From: Streptomyces sp. NBC_00483
Lineage (GTDB): Bacteria; Actinomycetota; Actinomycetes; Streptomycetales; Streptomycetaceae
Length of the DNA: 64,000 bases
Direction: 5' to 3'
Assembly: GCF_036013745.1 (NCBI RefSeq)
Contig: NZ_CP107880.1
Location: forward strand, 8,370,001 to 8,434,000
The notes under the pieces are model-generated. The model was not told the DNA's origin. It saw nothing but the letters and a program-made list of their open reading frames with translations, and made no database searches. Every line of letters starts with the position of its first letter. Within the stretch, counting starts at the first letter, position 1. Made by a program: the position numbers and the translations under genes. Positions 57,539 to 64,000 of this stretch are shown one piece after another.

Positions 57539-57960
57539 GTTCAGCACGTGTGGTGGAGACGCTCGCCGTCCCGCGCGGCCGCTTCCCCCATGTCAAGAAG
57601 GCCGGAGACTTCGTCTACATCTCGGGCACCAGCTCACGCCGCCCGGACAACACCATCGAGGGCGCCGACGCCGACGGGTTCGGCACGACATCGCTCGACA
57701 TCCGCGTCCAGACGCGCGCCGTCATCGAGACGATCCGGAAGATCCTCGCCGAGTTCGGCGGCGACCTGCACGACCTGGTGCAGGTGACGACCTATCTCGT
57801 CTCGATGAACGACTTCGGTGGCTACAACGAGGTCTACGCGGAGCTCTTCGACGAGTCGGGCCCCACGCGCACCACGGTCGCGGTGCACCAACTCCCGCAC
57901 CCCCACCTGCTCCTGGAAATGCAGGCGGTCGCCCACCTGCCGGGCGCCGCCAACCGATGA
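57535..57960 (+). CDS. amnD: RidA-family 2-aminomuconate deaminase
   Basis: Predicted 141 residues. RidA/YjgF trimer fold with [60 protein letters not shown] and [20 protein letters not shown]. In this operon setting it matches AmnD/NbaF, the deaminase that releases ammonia from 2-aminomuconate. The conserved RTTVAV...E region replaces the usual R-x-x-x-x-x-x-LP-x-x-x-x-x-E of imine deaminases. GTG 57535 overlaps the previous stop. Its presence argues that the pathway substrate carries an amino group, as 2-aminophenol or 3-hydroxyanthranilate-derived compounds do. Confidence 0.85.
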   Translation: MSSARVVETLAVPRGRFPHVKKAGDFVYISGTSSRRPDNTIEGADADGFGTTSLDIRVQTRAVIETIRKILAEFGGDLHDLVQVTTYLVSMNDFGGYNEVYAELFDESGPTRTTVAVHQLPHPHLLLEMQAVAHLPGAANR

Positions 57961-59729
<1,769 letters not shown>

Positions 59730-59758
59730 CTCCGGGCCCGGTAGTCCAGACCACAGAG

Positions 59759-59790
59759 AAGGGTTCGTCGCTCCGGTGACGAACCCTTCC
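59759..59790 (+). terminator. Perfect 12-bp hairpin after dioxygenase genes
   Basis: GAAGGGTTCGTC and GACGAACCCTTC pair perfectly around an 8-base loop, 29 bases after the amnA-like stop. No U-tract follows, which is usual in Streptomyces terminators. The MFS gene begins 62 bases later, so this may be a partial terminator or mRNA-stabilising stem. Confidence 0.75.
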
Positions 59791-59852
59791 GTGTCATGCC
59801 TCAGTCCCGCCCCGCCTCGTCCCGCCCTGCCTCGTCCGAACGAAGGAACAAG

Positions 59853-61169
59853 ATGACCGCCATCGACACGGCCGGCAGCCTGCCCGCGACCGTCACCGCG
59901 AAAGAAGTGCGCCGGGTGGTCCTGTCGAGCTATCTCGGCAGCGTCCTGGAGTACTACGACTTCCTCCTGTACGGCATGGCCGCCGCGCTCGTCTTCGGCC
60001 CGGTGTTCTTCTCCGATCTCTCCCCTTCCGCGGCGACGATCGCCTCCCTCGGCACCTTCGCGGCCGGATACGTGGCCCGCCCGCTCGGCGGCGTGGTGTT
60101 CGGACACTTCGGCGACCGCATCGGGCGCAAGTCCATGCTCGTGCTCTCGATGACGGTGATGGGTGTCGCCTCCTTCCTCATCGGGCTGATACCGCCCGCG
60201 TCGGCGATCGGTTCGTGGGGCGCGGTCATCCTCGTCACGCTCCGGGTCCTGCAAGGCATCGCGGTGGGCGGTGAGTGGGGCGGCGCCACGCTGATGGCGC
60301 TCGAGCACGCCGAGCCCAAGAAGCGGGGCCTCATGGCGGCGTTCACCAACGCCGGCGCACCCAGCGGCGGTGTCCTGGGCACCCTGATACTCATGGCGTT
60401 CTCGACCCTGCCCGAGGACCAATTCCTGGCGTGGGGCTGGCGGGTGCCGTTCCTGCTGTCGGCCGTGATGCTGGCCATCGGCCTGTTCGTGCGATCCCGG
60501 GTCTCGGAGAGCCCGCTGTTCCAGGCCGCTCTCGACCAGGACGAGAAGCGCGACACCGCCCCGCCGCTCCTGGCAGTCCTGAAGAAGCCCAAGGTCGTCC
60601 TGCTGACCGCATTCGCCTGTCTGACGAGCTTCGCCCTGCAGTCGGCCATCACCGCCTTCGGCGTGACCTACGCGGTCGACCAGGGCACGCCCCGGTCCCA
60701 GGTGCTGCTCGGCTTCGCCGTCGGAAACTTCTGCGCCATCTTCGGTGTCCTCGCCTACGCACGGCTGTCCGACCGCGTCGGCCGACGCCCCGTCATGCTC
60801 TTCGGCTACCTCGCCGCGATCGCGCTCGTCTACCCCATGTTCCAACTCCTCGCCTGGGGTGGCTTCGTAGGCGCGATGCTGGCCTTCCTCCTCTTCAACC
60901 TCTTCCAGAACGCCGTCTTCGGCCCGATGGCGGCGTTCATCTCGGAGCAGTTCGGCACCGGCAGCCGCTACACGGGGGCGTCGCTGGGCTTCCAGCTGGC
61001 CACCCTGCTCGGCGGCGGCTTCACCCCGATGATCCTCGCCTCGCTGTCCGCTTCATCCGCCGGGTCGATCACCTCGGCGTGCGTGTTCCTCGCGGCCCTC
61101 GCGGCGATCAGCATCTGCTGCCTGCTTGCCGTCGGAGAGACGAAGGACAACGATCTCGCCGCGGGCTGA
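59853..61169 (+). CDS. MFS transporter, MHS type, of aminoaromatic cluster
   Basis: Predicted 438 residues, twelve membrane segments. MHS motifs are LGSVLEYYDFLLYGMAAALV, HFGDRIGRKSMLVLS, VLQGIAVGGEWGGATLMALE and YARLSDRVGRRPVMLFG. ATG 59853 follows GAAGGA. It lies just beyond the hairpin after the dioxygenase subunits, so it is either the last operon gene or separately attenuated. Likely imports the aromatic acid or its precursor; MHS members include shikimate, ketoglutarate and aromatic acid permeases. Confidence 0.87.
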   Translation: MTAIDTAGSLPATVTAKEVRRVVLSSYLGSVLEYYDFLLYGMAAALVFGPVFFSDLSPSAATIASLGTFAAGYVARPLGGVVFGHFGDRIGRKSMLVLSMTVMGVASFLIGLIPPASAIGSWGAVILVTLRVLQGIAVGGEWGGATLMALEHAEPKKRGLMAAFTNAGAPSGGVLGTLILMAFSTLPEDQFLAWGWRVPFLLSAVMLAIGLFVRSRVSESPLFQAALDQDEKRDTAPPLLAVLKKPKVVLLTAFACLTSFALQSAITAFGVTYAVDQGTPRSQVLLGFAVGNFCAIFGVLAYARLSDRVGRRPVMLFGYLAAIALVYPMFQLLAWGGFVGAMLAFLLFNLFQNAVFGPMAAFISEQFGTGSRYTGASLGFQLATLLGGGFTPMILASLSASSAGSITSACVFLAALAAISICCLLAVGETKDNDLAAG

Positions 61170-61190
61170 GGTCGGCTCTGCCGGTCACCG

Positions 61191-61289
61191 GCTCTGGAAC
61201 TCGGCCCGGACAACGTGTGGGTCAACTGCGTGTGCCCCGGCCCGGTCGACACGGCCCTGCGGGCGCCGCGGCTGGGGATGGGCAGCTGA
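61191..61289 (+). pseudogene. C-terminal scrap of short-chain dehydrogenase
   Basis: The frame ALELGPDNVWVNCVCPGPVD, then TALRAPRLGMGS to a stop, matches the segment after the catalytic YxxxK in SDR enzymes (LAxELGxxxVxVNxVxPGPVxT). No upstream SDR sequence is present; the MFS stop lies 21 bases before. A remnant of a lost dehydrogenase at the end of the catabolic cluster. Confidence 0.6.
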
Positions 61290-61422
61290 GGCACGGGCAT
61301 GCCGAGCGGCTTCTACGTCGGGGGTGCGCACTGTCGGCCCCGACGACACGTCACGCGTGTCCCAGGTTGGTTCCCGGGCACAGAACTGACCCCCGGTTCC
61401 GGTGCCTGCTGCCAGGCGGCCG

Positions 61423-62283
61423 TCAGGCGGACTGAAGTTCGCCGATGAGCTGCGCGGCTTGCTTCCGCGCCGACTCCAAACGCGGGTCGGCCTCGTGGGC
61501 ATACGGCCCCACGACCTTCGCGCAGAGGAACAGAGCCATCAGGCGCCCGGACCTGCTCTCCAGATCCGGCCGCCGCTCAAGCCAGACGCGCTCCGCGAGG
61601 GCCGGGACCGCGAGCGCGTTGCTCCACAGCGTGGCCGCGTCCAGCCCGCGCGGCGCCATCCCCCAGTCCTCCCAGTCGATGATGCAGAAGTCCGGCCCGG
61701 TGACGTTGGACCACGTCAAGTCGGCGTGTGCTGGGGCCCATTCGGGGATGGTGAGGTCGACCGCCTCCGTAAAGACCTGCCGGATAGTCGCCTCCACGAG
61801 GCCCTGAGCGATCGACTGGGTGTCCGGCGTCGCGATACGAGGGGTGAACTGCGCGGCAAGCGCATCCAACGACGTGTTCAGCCCGGCCCACCACGCGTCA
61901 GGCAACCCGGGGTCCTCGATCACCAGCGCCGCCTGCCCGACCGGTGGCGCGGTGACCAGTTCCGTCTCATCGGCCCGCCACATGACCGGCTCATCCTCGT
62001 CCAGCCAGGTCAATCCCGTGTGCCACCGCGGCATCGATACCCCGCACAAGGCAGCTGCCATCTCTGGTCCGTTGCCTCCCTGGGCCGCGATCCTGTGGAG
62101 AGACCGTCGCTCCACCCGCACCCAGGTGCCGCGGTCCGTGCGGCCACCGACCGACCGCCGCTTACGGATCACCGAGTCGCGTTCGAAACGGACCCGCAGG
62201 GACCGCTCCACCCGGTCGAGCACGTCATCGACCGGTTGAACGCGCAGATCAACCGGACGCGCAGGAGGCACCGACAGCGTCAT
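61423..62283 (-). CDS. Phosphotransferase (APH/choline kinase-like) family protein
   Basis: Predicted 286 residues. The kinase-like catalytic segment is clear: APAHADLTWSNVTG (Brenner-type HxDLxxxN) followed by FCIIDWEDWGMAP (metal-binding IDWE), then a helical tail. N-terminal lobe features (ERRSLHRIAAQGGNGPEMAA) are weaker and the usual ATP-binding lysine is not obvious. The family phosphorylates small molecules such as antibiotics, sugars or choline. ATG 62283 is chosen because upstream in-frame sequence crosses the 62402 hairpin. Ribosome site weak. Stands alone; substrate unknown. Confidence 0.7.
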   Translation of the reverse strand: MTLSVPPARPVDLRVQPVDDVLDRVERSLRVRFERDSVIRKRRSVGGRTDRGTWVRVERRSLHRIAAQGGNGPEMAAALCGVSMPRWHTGLTWLDEDEPVMWRADETELVTAPPVGQAALVIEDPGLPDAWWAGLNTSLDALAAQFTPRIATPDTQSIAQGLVEATIRQVFTEAVDLTIPEWAPAHADLTWSNVTGPDFCIIDWEDWGMAPRGLDAATLWSNALAVPALAERVWLERRPDLESRSGRLMALFLCAKVVGPYAHEADPRLESARKQAAQLIGELQSA

Positions 62284-62401
62284 GTCGGGACCGTAGCAAG
62301 CAGCAGGCCGGCGAGCTGGTCGATTCGGCGTCGGCCGCGCCCTGCCTGGCCACGGGCTATCCAACACTCGAACAGCGCCTCCGCCCGATCCTGTTCGTGA
62401 G

Positions 62402-62454
62402 CTGAGCTTGATCTTTAACCTCGGGTGACACCCGAGGTTAAAGATCAAGCTCAG
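62402..62454. terminator. Perfect 25-bp inverted repeat, likely terminator
   Basis: Bases 62402-62426 pair perfectly with 62430-62454 around the loop GAC. The stem contains an A/T-rich central part (TTTAA). It lies downstream of the minus-strand gene 62523-63002 and upstream of the phosphotransferase gene, so it should insulate the two. Unusually long and perfect for a chromosome terminator. Confidence 0.8.
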
Positions 62455-62522
62455 GTCTGTCTCACTCGTGGGTCGGTCTGATTCTGTCTCGTGATCTTGG
62501 CCCATGAGCTGAGAACCCGTTG

Positions 62523-63002
62523 TCAGCCGCTCTGCCGTGGCGCCTCTCGAGCGGCACGGCAGCGATCGTCCGGCATCAGCCACGCCTCCGCATCCCGCCG
62601 GATCCGCGCCGCCTCGAAGCTCTCGTACTCCCGGATCACCGACCTGATCGTGCCTCGCTCGCGGTACTCGTCCATGATCGCGACATGCTCCGGCAAGCGT
62701 ACGAACTCCGCCAGAGCCTGCCGCCCGGTCCACACCGAGACCGATCCGCAGCGCCGGGCCAAGGGCACGACCCACAACCACATGCCGATCGCTCCGTCGA
62801 GATGCGGCCAGCAGCGCCGCAGCGCGAAGCCGCGACGCGCGATGCCGGGCAAGTCTCGGTATGCGTCGCTGGTGAAGTCGGTGACGCTGACGATGAGCGG
62901 GCCGCTCCGGCGACCGGGGATGCCACGGTCGACGCCCTTCGCCTCGGCGCGGTCACCGAAGGAGTCTCCGGCCGGCCCCTGGCACCAGCGGCTCCTCAGC
63001 AT
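62523..63002 (-). CDS. Small conserved protein, ABM/monooxygenase-like fold suspected
   Basis: Predicted 159 residues. The centre (GPLIVSVTDFTSDAYRDLPG, GAIGMWLWVVPLARRCGSVS, VWTGRQALAEFVRLPEHVAI) has the strand-helix pattern of dimeric ferredoxin-like antibiotic-monooxygenase/DUF3291-type proteins, with the end of the helix at MDEYRERG. I do not recognise the exact family. ATG 63002 overlaps the stop of the next upstream gene by seven bases, so it is translated together with the DinB-like protein. The longer in-frame extension is antisense-like and rejected. Confidence 0.6.
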   Translation of the reverse strand: MLRSRWCQGPAGDSFGDRAEAKGVDRGIPGRRSGPLIVSVTDFTSDAYRDLPGIARRGFALRRCWPHLDGAIGMWLWVVPLARRCGSVSVWTGRQALAEFVRLPEHVAIMDEYRERGTIRSVIREYESFEAARIRRDAEAWLMPDDRCRAAREAPRQSG

Positions 63003-63589
63003 GGCCCGGGCGTCCAGGACGGATCGCGGCCAAGCAGGGCCAGCAACCGGTCGCCCGGCGGGGCGTCGTCGGGGACGGCGATCCGTCGGCGGAATGCGGC
63101 ACCGGCCCCGCGGCCCTCGTCCGGGACCAGGGCGGCGACGCGCATTGCGGCGGTAGTGAGTTCGGCGGAAGGTTCCCACGGGGCGTCGATCGTCACCGCG
63201 ACGTCCCAGGCGTGCGCCACGTAGTCGAGCAGGTGGAAGCCGATCGCCATCCGTCCGGGGACAGCAAAGCCCTCGCCCACCTCCGGCAGCGCGAACCGCC
63301 GCTCCAGCACGTCGTCTTCCGCGAACGCCGCGGTGACCTCGCCCACCGACGCCTCATACGCTCCGGCCGGGTCTTCACCGAGGTCGCCGTCGTGCCATAC
63401 GGCCCACGGCTCACCCGCGCCGCGGGCGGAGGCGGCGAACCCCTCGTTCTGGCTGACCAGATGGCGAACCAGCCCGTACAGGGTCCAGTCCGCGCACGGC
63501 GTCGCCAACCTCAAGTGGTCGGTCTTCACCCGGGAGACCACCTCCCCGGTCAGCAACAGCGCCTGGCGGTCCAGTCGTCGTATGTCCAT
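62996..63589 (-). CDS. TIGR03086-type DinB/mycothiol-dependent maleylpyruvate-isomerase-like protein
   Basis: Predicted 197 residues. It begins LDRQALLLTGEVVSRVKTDH, then ATPCADWTLYGLVRHLVSQN, where the CADW and first His belong to the metal site. AIGFHLLDYVAHAWDVAVTI supplies the His-x3-Asp/His ligands. This is the four-helix metal-binding fold of TIGR03086/MDMPI proteins, which in actinomycetes use mycothiol-type chemistry. ATG 63589 is 116 bases from the divergent MocR-type gene, which may control it. Its stop overlaps the next gene. Exact reaction unknown. Confidence 0.8.
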   Translation of the reverse strand: MDIRRLDRQALLLTGEVVSRVKTDHLRLATPCADWTLYGLVRHLVSQNEGFAASARGAGEPWAVWHDGDLGEDPAGAYEASVGEVTAAFAEDDVLERRFALPEVGEGFAVPGRMAIGFHLLDYVAHAWDVAVTIDAPWEPSAELTTAAMRVAALVPDEGRGAGAAFRRRIAVPDDAPPGDRLLALLGRDPSWTPGPC

Positions 63590-63705
63590 GACCGGAGCGT
63601 AAGATCCCTCAGCGATTCAGTTCCAGAGCCAATATCCTGCCAAACGGTTGAGCCAATCCCCGGGCCGAAAGCCAACAACAGCTGAGCCGAAAGCGAAAAG
63701 CCGAG

Positions 63706-64000
63706 ATGGACGTACACGTCAGGCTCGACGGGAAACGAGACCTGTCCGGCCAGATCTATCGCCAGTTGCGCACCGCGATCCACGACGGACTGCTACGGCC
63801 CGGCGATCCGCTTCCCCCGACCCGGGAGTTGAGCCGCCGCCTCGCGGTGGCCCGCAACACCGTCGGCGTCGCCTACGAACGGCTCGTCGCCGAGGGCTAT
63901 GCGGACAGCAGGGTCGGCTCCGGGACCTATGTGCGTACGACGGGCCTGCCCACGCGCGAGGCCGCGACCGCCACCGACACCACAGGCTCGGGACTGCGTC
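63706..64000 (+). CDS. MocR/PdxR-type GntR regulator, 5' part only
   Basis: The reading frame is open to the window end (98 residues seen). The N-terminal GntR winged helix is complete: DLSGQIYRQLRTAIHDGLLR, GDPLPPTRELSRRLAVARNT, VGVAYERLVAEGYADSRVGS, then GTYVRT. The LSGQIYRQLRxAI opening is typical of MocR regulators, in which this domain is followed by a PLP-dependent aminotransferase-like domain; that part lies outside the window. Start ATG 63706 lies after a purine-rich leader (GCGAAAAGCCGAG). Divergent from the DinB-like gene. Confidence 0.85.
   Translation, partial: MDVHVRLDGKRDLSGQIYRQLRTAIHDGLLRPGDPLPPTRELSRRLAVARNTVGVAYERLVAEGYADSRVGSGTYVRTTGLPTREAATATDTTGSGLR

Overview
The window looks like an accessory region of a Streptomyces (or close actinomycete) chromosome. 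Evidence: very high GC with G/C-rich third codon positions, frequent GTG/TTG starts, rare TTA codons, many LacI/IclR/MarR regulators, and small protein families typical of Streptomyces. All gene names come from reading translated sequence by eye; no database search was run.

Layout. (1) 1-9350: conserved hypotheticals, a thioredoxin-fold protein, a KTSC protein, then a probable anti-phage block: an OLD-family ATPase/TOPRIM nuclease (3340-5193) and a 1051-residue protein with an Mrr-like nuclease head on a TPR/HEAT-like body (5722-8877). (2) 9343-17100: an insertion-sequence graveyard. It holds a whole ISL3-family element (9351-11055) with perfect ends and an 8-bp target duplication but a frameshifted transposase, an rve-type IS transposase (11896-12996), a truncated relative (15996-16625), IS256 and IS5 scraps, and broken host genes (F420-reductase-like, AsnC). 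Two further relatives of the rve element lie at 2420-2904 and 30690-30890. A STAND-type ATPase (13236-15389) sits inside this zone. (3) 17157-26096: a vWA protein, then a tightly coupled six-gene sugar operon on the minus strand (Gfo/Idh dehydrogenase, DUF6807/PmoA-like protein, LplB- and LplC-like permeases, lipoprotein binding protein, five-bladed propeller glycosidase-like protein), with a LacI regulator upstream and a mirror-image operator pair exactly 100 bp apart. (4) 26724-30589: two MFS transporters and a double SnoaL-like protein sharing an ATACGTATG motif.

(5) 30985-37223: a LacI regulator divergent from ebgA-like beta-galactosidase, ebgC-like protein and an APC permease. This is the gene order of the E. 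coli ebgR-ebgA-ebgC-ygjI locus. The ebgA promoter appears leaderless, with the operator lying on the -10. (6) 37250-40795: a broken PH-domain gene, a membrane-anchored Ig-like protein, and a DUF4236/coiled-coil/TerD fusion. (7) 40968-47842: an amide/ureide catabolic cluster on the minus strand (allantoinase/hydantoinase-like enzyme, IclR, M20 amidohydrolase, MFS), bordered by three truncated genes (AraC, amidase, BKACE). (8) 47991-54091: an FAD/Fe-S dehydrogenase, a Tat-exported metallo-hydrolase and an alpha/beta hydrolase, transcribed divergently from a MarR gene across a strikingly symmetric promoter region. (9) 54220-61169: IclR plus a meta-cleavage cluster for an aminated aromatic such as 2-aminophenol (semialdehyde dehydrogenase, decarboxylase/hydratase, RidA-type deaminase, both dioxygenase subunits, MFS). 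(10) 61191-64000: an SDR scrap, a phosphotransferase-like protein, a perfect 25-bp hairpin, two coupled small genes, and the start of a MocR/PdxR-type regulator running off the window.

The most unusual items are the OLD plus Mrr-HEAT pair, the symmetric regulatory regions at 24824-24935, 32151-32188 and 53407-53521, the TerD fusion, and the ebg-like synteny in an actinomycete. No rRNA, tRNA or CRISPR array was recognised.
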